A stretch of DNA of 64,000 nucleotides. Source: Bacillus solimangrovi (GTDB lineage Bacteria; Bacillota; Bacilli; Bacillales; Bacillaceae_N). The notes below the pieces were generated by a model that worked only from the letters and a program-made list of their open reading frames with translations, did not search any database and was not told the DNA's origin. Made by a program: the position numbers and the translations under genes. The stretch covers positions 124,001 to 188,000 of the forward strand of contig NZ_MJEH01000011.1 in the NCBI RefSeq assembly GCF_001742425.1, given 5' to 3'. Shown here piece by piece: positions 25,720 through 36,100 of this stretch (within the stretch, counting starts at the first letter, position 1; each line of letters opens with the position of its first letter).

Positions 25720-26372
25720 AAATAATTATTGATTTTGTACCATTGCATCGCGAATAAACCATATTTATATTTTCGTTAGATGTAAGCCACGAGTAGGGGG
25801 TAAAATAGGTGGGAAAGTAAGGGAAACGAGCAGAAGAAGTGAGATAAGTAGAAATAAAGCTTATTCACTACAGGGAAACAAACTTACATTACCCTATATA
25901 TCTATTGTTATTTTAAAGTCAAACATAGCATGCGCTACAGTAATAATCCGAACAATCTGAAAGTTTAGGAGAACCAGTGTATTAAAATACAATGATTTTC
26001 AAATTACTTGATTTAAAAATCGTTAACAAAAATTATGCGAAGAATAGAAATGACTATACTAAACTATCCTTATTATTAATTTCATCCTATATGTACAAAT
26101 CATATCTTCTCACAAATGCTAATGAGAAGTTACGACTTGAATTTGAGAGTTATACAAGAATGCAGATCCTCAAATTGATAATAACAATTTGATAAGACAA
26201 TAAGGAGGTGCACTAATTTTCAGTACGTTATCCACTTCACCCTTAATTAATTCAAGTTCAGATTTATGGAAACCCCCTCTAATTTCGAAATAATAGGATT
26301 GGCTTTTTTACATCAACATTAAAACAAACCTTAATGATAAAAATAAGAACATTACTCTTGTAGGAATTTATT
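25720..26372. other. 650-base region without a supported gene
   Basis: It contains a purine-rich stretch on the plus strand (about 25787-25870). A 66-codon frame from 25992 has no binding site and low-complexity content. AAGGAGGTG at 26202 is not followed by a normal start codon. It may be a decayed gene; nothing is called. Confidence 0.35.
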
Positions 26373-27251
26373 TTACATTTTCTTCAATACATTTTCTTCA
26401 AAATGTTTACCCCAATCAGGCTTTCTTCCATCAATATCTGTAAATCCATACTCTCTGCATAATCCCCATGAACTAAGTGCTTGCCCCGTTTTTTCATGTA
26501 CATTAGGATCACTGGATAATGCAGCGATAGCTCTGCCAAGAAAGAACGGAGTTTCTGATGCGATGAAATGTGGATCTTTTTTCGCACCTTCCTGCCAGTT
26601 AGCTTCTGAGACACCGAAATAATCTAACATCGCCTCTGAACGAAGAAAGCCTGGGCTCACTGCTAATGCTGTAATATTGTAAGGAGATAAGTCTTGAGAC
26701 ATCGCTTCAGCTAAATGGATCGCAGAAATTTTCGCTAAACTATAATATAAGTTACCTCGATATTGATAATCAACTCCATCAGTAATCTCTATCACTAATC
26801 CTTTTTTATTCTTCACCATAAGAGGTACACCGTAATGGCTCGTTATAATATGAGATTGAACCGCATTCTTCTGCATAAGTAAACCATTATCTAAATTATG
26901 ATTCCAAAAAGGTGTCTCCCATTCAGTGAGTGGATCGCCTCCCCATACATCATTCACTAAAATATCAAGTTGACCATTTTGTTCTTTTTTAACTTTTTCA
27001 AATAATTCTTTTACATCTTCTTCACACGTATGGTCAACTCTAACTGGAATGCCTATTCCGCCTTGACTTGAAACAAGTTCGGCTGTTTCCTCAATCGTCT
27101 CTTTTCTTCCCATTGCAGAAAGATTCCCCCTAGTACTTCTACCTGTTACGTATACAGTTGCACCCGCTTCACCAAGCATCATCGCAATACCTCGACCTGC
27201 TCCTCGAGTTGCACCAGTAACTACAGCTATTTTTCCTTTTAAAGCTTTCAT
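26373..27251 (-). CDS. Short-chain dehydrogenase/reductase
   Basis: 292 residues. The cofactor motif TGATRGAGRG (about 12-21), VTGRSTRG (NADP-type Arg), NDVWGG in place of the usual NNAG, and YYSLAKISA as the catalytic Tyr-x-x-x-Lys are present. It is longer than the classical 250 residues because of a C-terminal tail with GFTDIDGRKPDWGKHF. ATG at 27251 has GTGAGG upstream; an ATG nine bases earlier is too close. It is divergent from the WYL-domain regulator, which may control it. Confidence 0.85.
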   Translation of the reverse strand: MKALKGKIAVVTGATRGAGRGIAMMLGEAGATVYVTGRSTRGNLSAMGRKETIEETAELVSSQGGIGIPVRVDHTCEEDVKELFEKVKKEQNGQLDILVNDVWGGDPLTEWETPFWNHNLDNGLLMQKNAVQSHIITSHYGVPLMVKNKKGLVIEITDGVDYQYRGNLYYSLAKISAIHLAEAMSQDLSPYNITALAVSPGFLRSEAMLDYFGVSEANWQEGAKKDPHFIASETPFFLGRAIAALSSDPNVHEKTGQALSSWGLCREYGFTDIDGRKPDWGKHFEENVLKKM

Positions 27252-27429
27252 GTTTATCATCCTCACTTCTTGTAATATGATCATAGTTTACCGCGTAATG
27301 ATGACACCCTTTGTCATATAATAAAAGGAAAGTTTGAATACTATCCTAGCTTCTATATATTTAGTTTTTAGCTTACATTGATACACCTGAAATCATTATT
27401 ACCCATTATTTCATCATGGAGGATTAAAT

Positions 27430-28401
27430 ATGCGAGCGGACAGGTTAATTAGCATTTTATTATTATTACAAAATAGAGGAAAATTAACGACACGAGAACT
27501 AGCAGAACAGTTAGAGGTAAATACAAGAACGATCCATAGAGATATGGAAGCATTAAGTGCGGCAGGTATTCCCGTAGTAGCAGTTCGAGGAAAAGCTGGG
27601 GGTTGGCAGTTACTTGAGCAATACCGAACAAAATTGACTGGTCTAAAAGAAAATGAACTTGTCTCCTTATTCATTTCACCATCATCACATTTACTTAATG
27701 ATCTGAATTTATCAGATGAATGGAAAGAAGCACGTCAAAAACTACTTGCCTCAATTCCAATTTCATTACAGGAACAGACGAGTGATGTTTGGAATCGAAT
27801 TCATATTGATACAACGACTTGGAAACAGTCTACTGAAAAGATCGAGTCATTCAAGATCCTGCAGCAAGCGATCTGGAACGAAAAAAAACTAAAAATCGAA
27901 TATGAAAAGGCAGATGGAGAGTGTACTCAGCGTATCGTTGAACCGTTGGGGCTAGTTGCTAAAGGAAGTAAATGGTACTTAGTTGCGTCTTCAAATGGTC
28001 AATACCGTAATTACCGAGCTTCTAGAATGATTTCAGTCATGATGACTGAAGATACTTTCACACGGCCAATCGACTTTGATTTGTCAACGTATTGGAGTAA
28101 TTCAACACAACAGTTCATCAGAAGTTTGCCAAAATATGAAGTCGTGGTAGAAGCCTCTCCATCTATCATTCAAAGGCTGACATTTACTGGACGGTTTATC
28201 CAAACGATAAAAGTCGATTCACAACTAGAGAACGGTTGGATTCCAATCACGATGAGCTTTGACTCAGAACAAGAAGCGAGAGAATACATTCTTGGGTTTG
28301 GCAATCAAATCAAAATCAATCACCCCGTAACATTAAAAGAAAATATTTATAAGATGGCGAAGTCAGTCGTGCAATTCTATGAACAGGAAAATGAGTTGTA
28401 A
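27430..28401 (+). CDS. HTH and WYL-domain transcriptional regulator (YafY type)
   Basis: 323 residues. The N-terminal DeoR-like helix-turn-helix reads RGKLTTRELAEQLEVNTRTIHRDMEALSAAGIPVVAVRGK. The WYL domain begins about 145 (QAIWNEKKLKIEYEK) and includes EPLGLVAKGSKWYLVA with the W-Y-L triplet; the WCX tail follows. WYL domains bind nucleic acids or nucleotides and act as sensors. The start ATG follows TGGAGGATTAAAT. Confidence 0.88.
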   Translation: MRADRLISILLLLQNRGKLTTRELAEQLEVNTRTIHRDMEALSAAGIPVVAVRGKAGGWQLLEQYRTKLTGLKENELVSLFISPSSHLLNDLNLSDEWKEARQKLLASIPISLQEQTSDVWNRIHIDTTTWKQSTEKIESFKILQQAIWNEKKLKIEYEKADGECTQRIVEPLGLVAKGSKWYLVASSNGQYRNYRASRMISVMMTEDTFTRPIDFDLSTYWSNSTQQFIRSLPKYEVVVEASPSIIQRLTFTGRFIQTIKVDSQLENGWIPITMSFDSEQEAREYILGFGNQIKINHPVTLKENIYKMAKSVVQFYEQENEL

Positions 28402-28402
28402 A

Positions 28403-28537
28403 TAAAATAAAACTTCCATCAACCACTTAAGGTTAGTTGAACCTATCATGTAATAACTGGAACTTTACACCATTTATACTTCGTTGTTTTTCTTAGCTTT
28501 AATGTTGGATCCATAGCGTTAGTTGACAGGTGATAAA
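28403..28537 (+). repeat. ATAAA-bounded repeat, copy E (diverged)
   Basis: AACTTCCATCA ... CCACTTAAGGTTAGTTGAACC is clearly the left half; the right half is eroded (ATACTTCGTTGTTTTTCTTAG) but keeps AGTTGACAGGTGATAAA. The paired arm of the right hairpin is no longer complementary. Confidence 0.75.
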
Positions 28538-28566
28538 GCTTAAGCATTTCCCACTTAAGCTTTATC
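28532..28566. terminator. Hairpin between convergent WYL-regulator and map genes
   Basis: GATAAAGCTTAAG pairs perfectly with CTTAAGCTTTATC (13 bp, 9-base loop). Its left arm uses the last bases of repeat copy E. It has no T run, so termination is presumed from position. Confidence 0.5.
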
Positions 28567-28575
28567 ATCCGTATA

Positions 28576-29322
28576 TTATTGTTCTGTTAAAATTATAGGA
28601 CCATTTTTCGTTATAGCAATTGTATGTTCATATTGAGCCGATAAATGTCCATCAACAGTTCTAGCAGTCCACCCATTATCATCCATTTTACTTTGCCACT
28701 TACCTGCATTTATCATCGGTTCAATTGTAATAACCATTCCTTCTTTAAGTCGTATACCTTTACCCTGTTCACCATAGTGAGGAATTTGTGGTTCTTCATG
28801 TAATGTTGGTCCAATACCGTGAGCTGCAAAATCTCTTACAACAGAGAACCCTTCAGGTTCTACATAAGATTGAATAGCATATCCAATGTCTCCAATTCTA
28901 TTTCCTGCATATGCCATTTCAATCCCTTTATCCAATGCTTTTCGTGTCACGTCAAGCAAATTTTGAGTCTCTTCAGAAATTTCGCCTACCGCATAAGTCC
29001 AAGCTGAATCAGATAATCCTCCATTTAAATTCACGACCATATCAACCGTTACGATGTCACCATCTTTTAAAGGCTCCTGCCTCGGAAATCCATGACAAAT
29101 CTCATCGTTTATTGATGAGCATGTAGCATATTTATAACCTTTAAACCCTTTTTGCTCTGGTGTTGCTCCATGTTCTCGCAAATATTTCTCAACAAAATCA
29201 TTAATCTCTAAAGTTGTTATACCTGGTTTAATTATTTTACCTATTTCCTTATGGCACGATGCCAATAACATCCCCGATTTTTGCATAAGATCAATTTCTC
29301 TCTTAGATTTTAACGTTATCAA
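28576..29322 (-). CDS. Methionine aminopeptidase, type I (MapB-like)
   Basis: Removes the initiator Met from new proteins. The 248-residue pita-bread fold has the five metal ligands: Asp in VTVDMVV, Asp in LSDSAWT, His in AAHGIGPTLHEEP, Glu in ITIEPM and Glu in YEHTIAI. It resembles the accessory B. subtilis enzyme YflG/MapB more than the ribosomal-cluster map, and its isolated location supports an extra copy. The start is TTG at 29322 with AAGGTG eight bases before it. Confidence 0.9.
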   Translation of the reverse strand: MITLKSKREIDLMQKSGMLLASCHKEIGKIIKPGITTLEINDFVEKYLREHGATPEQKGFKGYKYATCSSINDEICHGFPRQEPLKDGDIVTVDMVVNLNGGLSDSAWTYAVGEISEETQNLLDVTRKALDKGIEMAYAGNRIGDIGYAIQSYVEPEGFSVVRDFAAHGIGPTLHEEPQIPHYGEQGKGIRLKEGMVITIEPMINAGKWQSKMDDNGWTARTVDGHLSAQYEHTIAITKNGPIILTEQ

Positions 29323-29688
29323 TCATTTCACACCTTTTTCTTAGTATTCAAAAATAAGAAAGCGCATCTACAAGTGCTCTTTCATAATCAACTTTATTAT
29401 CGTTTTTTCTAAACTTTAACTTCTCTCCGTGTGGTAAATAATACCTGAAATCTAATAGAAAATCCAGTGAATCCACACTGAACACTACTATATTCAATTG
29501 TATTATTTTATTTCTCAAAAGTAACTTTCATTAACCTACTAAAGGTTTGCAGTAGAGTCGTTGCTACCATTCACCCGTTCCTTAAACATCATTCAAAAAT
29601 TAGAAAGCAAGAATTAGAAGGATTTTACTTCTATAAGACCATATAATTTGCTTGTAATCATCATTATTAATACAAAGGAAGTGTTGAT
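29323..29688. other. Divergent intergenic region map / flavin reductase
   Basis: About 366 bases; a weak GAAAG...CTTTC hairpin at about 29361-29386 is the only structure seen. It holds promoters of both divergent genes. Confidence 0.35.
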
Positions 29689-30315
29689 ATGCATAAAACA
29701 ATTGATTCAAAGATTTTTTACTTTGGTACTCCTGTCATTTTGATTAGTACAAGAAATGAGGACGGCACACCAAATCTAACACCAATTTCTTCATCTTGGT
29801 GGTTAAATCAATCATGTATGATCGGAATGAGCAGTAATTCTCAAACTGTTCAAAACTTATTAAGGGAACGTCAATGTGTTCTAAACATGCCATCCGCAGA
29901 TCTCGTAAGTTCTGTAGATAAACTAGCACTATTAACAGCCAGAAATCCAGTACCTGATTATAAAGAAGATATGGGATATGTGTACGAACGAAACAAATTT
30001 GAAATTGCAAACCTTTCTCCTATTGACTCAAGATCAGTAAACGCACCTTTAGTAAAAGAATGTCCAATTCAACTAGAAGCATATGTCGAAAATATTCATC
30101 CTTTTGATGAACCGAGCGCACTTGTTGCAATAGAATTAAAGATGGTTCATACACATGTTGATGAAGAACTTCTAATGGATGGAGAAAAAAACTATATCGA
30201 CCCAGAAAAATGGAAACCATTAATCATGAATTTCTGTGAATTCTTCAGCCTTGGCCCTAAGTTACATCCCTCGAGGCTAGCTGAACCTTTTTTAGCAAAA
30301 AGTCGTGAAGGCTAA
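29689..30315 (+). CDS. Flavin reductase family protein (FMN-binding split barrel), copy 2
   Basis: 208 residues and co-linear with the copy at 21470: GTPVILISTRNEDGTPNLTPISSSWWLNQ, CVLNMPSADL and NPVPDYKEDMGYVY are matched block by block. It binds FMN by analogy; the electron acceptor is unknown. The start ATG follows AAAGGAAGTGTTGAT. Unlike copy 1 it has no regulator gene next to it. Confidence 0.85.
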   Translation: MHKTIDSKIFYFGTPVILISTRNEDGTPNLTPISSSWWLNQSCMIGMSSNSQTVQNLLRERQCVLNMPSADLVSSVDKLALLTARNPVPDYKEDMGYVYERNKFEIANLSPIDSRSVNAPLVKECPIQLEAYVENIHPFDEPSALVAIELKMVHTHVDEELLMDGEKNYIDPEKWKPLIMNFCEFFSLGPKLHPSRLAEPFLAKSREG

Positions 30316-30470
30316 ATATAATATGGAGGCTTGTGTCAACAATTATTGATGGAAACTGCATATGGGGGAATTTTAAATCTCTTATAAATAAAGGAACAAA
30401 GAATCTGCTAAGGCCGTCAAAACCTTTACTTTAACAAGAGTTTGAATAATCGTAACATTCACTTAAATAA

Positions 30471-30538
30471 ACAAGATTGACTTATGCTCCAACTTGTATA
30501 TCAAGTAGCTTTATAATCAAGCATTTAGTCAATCTTGT
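30471..30538 (-). terminator. Terminator of adaA
   Basis: ACAAGATTGACT pairs with AGTCAATCTTGT around a long, itself structured, loop. It directly precedes the stop codon of adaA as read on the plus strand. Confidence 0.55.
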
Positions 30539-30540
30539 CT

Positions 30541-31164
30541 TTAATTCGGTTTTTTATTGCTTTTTCGATATTCTGTAGGCGTTTTTCCTGTTATCTTTTT
30601 AAACAATGTTGTAAAATGTGTTGGGCTTGAAATACCAACCTCCATACTGACTTCGATTATTGATAGTTCAGTGATTGTAAGCAACTCCATTGCTTTTGAA
30701 ATACGTACATTTTGAATATAGGTCATCGGTGAAACTCCCTTTATACGTTTGAAAGTTCGTTGTAAATGATAAGGGCTTCCATGATGAATATCAGCCAATA
30801 GATCCAAAGTAAGTGATTCTACGTAATGCTTATCAATATATTCTGTTATCCTTACCACCCAATCCTCATCTGGCATTCGTAAAGCGTTTGGTTTACAACG
30901 TTTGCAAGGACGAAACGCCTCAGATAATGCCATTTCCGCACTTGAAAATATACGAACATTTTGACGTTTCGGCTCTTTTGATTTACATGATGGACGGCAA
31001 AAAATACCCGTTGTTTTCACTCCATAATAAAAGTTATGATCGTAGGAGGCATCGTTGCAAACGATAGCTTGCCACCTTTCTTCTGTCAAACTACAATCAA
31101 TTGGCTCAAGAGCTTTCTGCCTTTGAATGATCATATTTTCTTTTTCAAAAACTTTATCCATCAT
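30541..31164 (-). CDS. adaA: AdaA: methylphosphotriester-DNA methyltransferase and AraC-type activator
   Basis: Senses alkylation by taking a methyl group from DNA phosphotriesters onto a zinc-bound cysteine, then activates repair genes. Zinc cysteines 56, 60, 87 and 90 are present (GIFCRPSC and FRPCKRCKP). The AraC-type DNA-binding domain occupies about 100-200 (LADIHHGSPYHLQRTFKRIKGVSPMTYIQ). The 207-residue length matches B. subtilis AdaA. The usual partner adaB (O6-methylguanine methyltransferase) is not adjacent. Confidence 0.92.
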   Translation of the reverse strand: MMDKVFEKENMIIQRQKALEPIDCSLTEERWQAIVCNDASYDHNFYYGVKTTGIFCRPSCKSKEPKRQNVRIFSSAEMALSEAFRPCKRCKPNALRMPDEDWVVRITEYIDKHYVESLTLDLLADIHHGSPYHLQRTFKRIKGVSPMTYIQNVRISKAMELLTITELSIIEVSMEVGISSPTHFTTLFKKITGKTPTEYRKSNKKPN

Positions 31165-31435
31165 AACATCACCTCGGTAATCAGTATACCTCGCTAAGTA
31201 AATGTATGTAACCTTTCACGAATGGAAGAGCAAGATTACAAAGGTATTATTTCAGAACTTTCAATGTATTAAAATGACTTATATCCCTTAATAAACTCGT
31301 ATCTATAAAATTAAGCTTTAATTAGCATTGTCAATTTCTAAATCAAGAATATTTTTTTCTAATTATTACAAATGATAAAATATATATAACTAGAAAGTAC
31401 TTAAGTAAGCAATTATAAAAGGAGGCATAGGTCAA

Positions 31436-31951
31436 ATGATTGAATATAGAAAAGCAAGATTAGAAGATGTTAAGGGAATTATTCAAGTTTGTTCAGATGG
31501 ATATCGAAATACATATCCAGAGTTGATACAAATGGACCACATAGAAAATATCATAATGGAGTATTACAATGAGAATAGAATTAAAAATGAGTTATCAAAC
31601 ATCAGTCAAGAGTGGAACGGTTGGTTTGTTGCGGTAGAGAATGGACAAGTTATTGGTGCTGGTGGAGGGGGATTTGTTGCTCCTGAGATAGCTGAGTTAT
31701 ATGTGATATATTTAAACCCTAATAGAAAACGAGAAGGCATAGGCAGTAACTTATTAGCAATTATAACAGAGGATCAAATCAAACGTGGAGCAAAACAACA
31801 ATATGTTTCTGTTATTAAAGGTAATTTAATAGGAACACCTTTTTATGAAAAAGTAGGCTTTATATACGATAGCGAACACCCTGCACACGGCCTTCCAGAA
31901 GAAGAAGGATATAAATCTCTTAGATATAAACGAAATTTAACAAGCTCTTAA
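31436..31951 (+). CDS. GNAT-family N-acetyltransferase
   Basis: 171 residues. N-terminal IEYRKARLEDVKGIIQVCSDGYRNTYPELI is the common GNAT start, and LYVIYLNPNRKREGIGSNLLAIITE carries the acetyl-CoA loop (R-x-x-G-I-G). The end has TPFYEKVGF. The ATG at 31436 follows AAAGGAGGCATAGGTCAA. The substrate is unknown. It is monocistronic by appearance. Confidence 0.85.
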   Translation: MIEYRKARLEDVKGIIQVCSDGYRNTYPELIQMDHIENIIMEYYNENRIKNELSNISQEWNGWFVAVENGQVIGAGGGGFVAPEIAELYVIYLNPNRKREGIGSNLLAIITEDQIKRGAKQQYVSVIKGNLIGTPFYEKVGFIYDSEHPAHGLPEEEGYKSLRYKRNLTSS

Positions 31952-32161
31952 AAAGTGAATTAAAAGTTTTCTATATAAGATATTGTTACTTTTTTAACAT
32001 CTCTTAAATTAGTAGAACGATGGAACATTTATTCTCTTGAAGAGCATATGAAATTCAAAGAAGAGATCAAATTTTATTATCGTTGTACAAATCATTATCA
32101 CAATTCTCATTTTTATTATATTACCATACTAAGCAAAGCTTGCTTCAGACTGTTTCCTGAG

Positions 32162-32911
32162 CTAACTTTGCTTTTTAACTTTTTTATCATCTAACGAATG
32201 ATACACACAAATAATCAACAAACTAATAATCATTGAATCAAAAAATCTCATAACCGCTATTCCGTAATTAAACAATGGCACATAATCAATTGCATACCAA
32301 GTTAGAATGATACAGCCTCCTACAGCAATAAGAGATATCCAAAAGTGAATTTTCTGCTTAGTTGTTTTTGTAATATCTCGTTGACCAAAGTACTTACTTC
32401 TAAAAAACAAATATAAGATGATTATACCTAAACCAAATAAAGTACCTCCGTGTTGAAGGAACTTGTACACTGGAACCCTAAATTGAAAAAGGGTTATTTG
32501 TTTAGATAAGAATGAGAACTTTACCACCATAAAACCATTCGCATGTGTAACCGAATCCCAAATTACATGTGTAAACATGCCTATAATAGCAGAATAAACA
32601 AAAACAATGCTGTTCACCATCTTATTATTAGTTGACCTATCAATATAGGAATCTTGCAAAACAACTGGAACATGATGCATGAGTGTTTTGTGTATTAACT
32701 TATGATAAATGTAAGCAAACAAAATCACGAATGGCAAATTAAAATAAAAGAATCCTGAAATTGTATGTCCATATAATCCATAAGGCTGCCCTCTAAGAAA
32801 ATATTCAAAATCAGGTGCCATACTACCGAATACAAGTGCAGTAAAATTCACCCACTTGCTCTTCCTTGGAAACAGTAATATAGCCGCAGGATGGGCAAAG
32901 GTTAATGGCAT
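32162..32911 (-). CDS. DUF4184 family membrane protein
   Basis: 249 residues with about six membrane segments. The N-terminus MPLTFAHPAAILLFPRK and the following SMAPDFEYFLRG and HTISGFFYFNLP blocks identify the DUF4184 group, which resembles membrane-bound metal-dependent hydrolases (YdjM/LexA-binding-like family) in its conserved His and Asp. Function unknown. ATG at 32911 has GAGAGG nine bases before it; an ATG nine bases upstream is too close to that site. Confidence 0.8.
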   Translation of the reverse strand: MPLTFAHPAAILLFPRKSKWVNFTALVFGSMAPDFEYFLRGQPYGLYGHTISGFFYFNLPFVILFAYIYHKLIHKTLMHHVPVVLQDSYIDRSTNNKMVNSIVFVYSAIIGMFTHVIWDSVTHANGFMVVKFSFLSKQITLFQFRVPVYKFLQHGGTLFGLGIIILYLFFRSKYFGQRDITKTTKQKIHFWISLIAVGGCIILTWYAIDYVPLFNYGIAVMRFFDSMIISLLIICVYHSLDDKKVKKQS

Positions 32912-33184
32912 CCATACCATCCTCTCTCTAAATTAATAACATATACAATTTTATCCAAACATTTCTAATATGTCTATGAAATTTAGTTAACCATCAATCA
33001 TCTATTAAATAACCTCCTCCTCAATTGACTTACATTTAATTTTATTTCAATCTCCACTCCTCAAATACATAGTTAACTATCAAACTTTTAAAACATAACA
33101 ATAGTTGTAATAACAAAAAATGTAAATAATATATATAAATATCCCTATTAAATTAGGGGTTTATAATATATGAGGAGGAAGTTT

Positions 33185-36100
33185 ATGAATAAGTTACTTA
33201 CGATTGTTTCAGCAACAGTTCTGTCAAGTTCATTGTTATCCCCATCTGTGAAAGCGTTTTCTGGAGAAGTTGAATTAGGTGCTGGTAGTTATTCAACAGT
33301 TAAGCCTGTTGGTGTGTCTGATGTGCAGGATACTATCTATAAAACACCTAATATAACAGGAGCAATGCCGACAAATGATTGGTGGAGCTCAACAGCTTGG
33401 GAACAATATTCGAACGCTCAATATCCACACCCACTAGCGATGATCAATGAACCATCTGGACTTAGAATTTATAACCCTAGTAACAATATTGAAGGGTTAG
33501 GAGGATTTACGAAAGGCTGGATGAATGATATCGATGATTTTGTCCTTGGTCATACAGGGACAAGCTCATTTGAAAATACAAAAGTTGATGAATTTAGTGA
33601 CTGGTTTGTCACGAATGAATATAAAAATGGTGAAAGCTCTCTTCATGTCACATACGGTCACGGTTCACCATTTGTCTATGCTGAATATGAAGGAGGAGAG
33701 CCACGGATCACATTACCTTCTATTCCTCCTACAGTTTGGTATGGTGATGAAAATAGTAACGTATTAGGTATTACAACTGAAAAAGGAAGTCATTATGCAT
33801 TGTTTGGTCCAACTGGATCAACATGGTCAGGAATGGACACAAAAACATTAACGAATCATCTAAACGGAAAGAATTATTTTTCGGTAGCTGTGCTTCCTGA
33901 TAATTCAATCGAAACATTAAAGAAATTTGAGCAGTATGCATACTCACATGTTGTTGACACAAAGGTTGATTGGTCATACAACGAGGCAACGAGTGAGGTA
34001 GAAACAACGTTTATGTTTGAAACAGAAGCAAAAGAGGGCTCTAACGAAGGTACGATCTTTACACTATATCCACATCAATGGAAGAATACGAGTCAACCTC
34101 TCCTAGACTACACGTTTGATTCTGTTCGTGGAACGATGAAGGTTGCAGAAGGGAATTCATTCAAAACAACATTGATTTTTAATGGTGTATTACCATCATT
34201 ACCTGACTTAGGAACTTACGATAAATCAGTGTTAACAAACTATATAAATGAAGCACAAACTGAAGTTGATACTTCTAATGATACTTATTATTTTGGAAAA
34301 CGGTTAGGTGAACTTGCGACACTCGCTCCAATCGCTGAGCAAGTTGATGATAATGATGCAGCGAATCAATTCAGACAAGAAATGAAAAATGGGTTAGAAG
34401 ATTGGCTAACTGCAAGTGATGCGAGCGGGAACTTAAATGGAGAACGTTTATTTTATTACAATGATAATTGGGGTACTCTTTTAGGTTATCCAGACAGTTT
34501 TGGTTCAGTTCAAGAAATGAATGATCACCATTTCCATTACGGTTACTTTATTAAAGCTGCTGCGGAAATAGCAAGAGTTGATAAAGAATGGGCTAGCAAT
34601 GATCAATGGGGACAAATGGTCGAACTCTTAATAAAAGATATCGCGAACATGGAGCGAAATGATGAAGTTTTTCCATTCTTAAGGAATTTTGATATGTATG
34701 CGGGACATACTTGGGCTTCTGGTCACGCAAAATTCTTTGATGGAAACAACAATGAATCATCATCTGAAGCTATGAATGCTTGGGCTGGTATTATTCTATG
34801 GGGTGAAGCAACAGACAATAAGGAGCTTCGTGATTTAGGTATTTACTTATTTACTACTGAAATGAATGCAATTAATGAATATTGGTTTGATGTAACTGGT
34901 GAAAATCATAATCCAGACTTTACTCGTGAGACTGCAAGTATGCTTTGGGGAGGAAAAACAGTTGGTGATGCTGTTTGGTGGACTAATAATCCTGAGGAAG
35001 TTCATGGCATCAACTGGTTACCTATCACAGGTGCATCACTTTATTTAACACAATATCCAGAATATACGAAACGTAATTATGAAGCGTTAGTATCTGAAAA
35101 TGGTGGAGATAGTTGGGATGCTTGGGAGGATCTCGTTTGGATGTACCGTGCGATCGAGAATCCTGAAGATGCGATTCGCCAGTTTAACGAGAGAAAAAAT
35201 GTGTTTGTACCAGAAGGTGGGAATACAAAAGCAAACACATATCATTGGATTCACAATTTAAATGCATTAGGAAATGTTGATCCTACTATAACAGCTGATT
35301 ACCCAATTTATGCAGTATTTACTAAAAACAATGCAAAAACCTATGTCGTATATAATATGACTAATTCAGAAAAAACAGTAACTTTCTCAGATGGTACGAT
35401 AGTAACTGTTCAACCACACCAATTTAATATTGGTAACGACGATACTGACTCAGGAGAACAACCTGATAATGACACCATAATAAATGCTTTTGAAAGAATT
35501 GAAGCCGAGTTATATACTTCTATGAATGGAATTGAAACTGAACAAACATCTGATGTAGATGGAGATTTAAACATAAGCTCAATCGACAATGGCGATTATC
35601 TAGTATATGAAAATGTTGATTTTGGAAGTGGAGCAACAGGAATAGAAGCTAGGTTTGCTTCTGAATCAACTGGAGGAACAGTTGATTTAAGGCTTGATAA
35701 CGAATCTGGTGAATTGATAGGCACAATTGACTTTACGAATACTGATGGATTAGACAATTGGATAACAAGTACAGCGACTATATCAAATACCACAGGAATT
35801 CACGACTTATATCTAGTTTTCAATAGTGAAGCTGAAACTGGGCTTGGTATCTTGAATTGGTTTACTTTCACTAATGAACCAATTGATGATGATAGTGATA
35901 CTGATAATGATACCGTTATTGTAGAAGATGATTTTTCAATTGAAATGGTAAAAAATGAGCCTTCTAGTGTCACATTTATTTTCTCACCAACTTCAGGATC
36001 ATCTACATTTGTTGACTTTCACTATACTGTGAATGAGAACCCCCAACAAAATGTAAAAGCATCTGAAAACAATGGGAAATGGGAATATGTTGTAACTGAT

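Noticed and set aside
25992-26192. 66-codon open frame
   Set aside because: No ribosome binding site, biased composition, no recognisable domain.
30333-30434. 33-residue frame from GTG behind GGAGG
   Set aside because: Spacing to the start is only three bases, and the product shows no helix or family pattern; evidence too thin.
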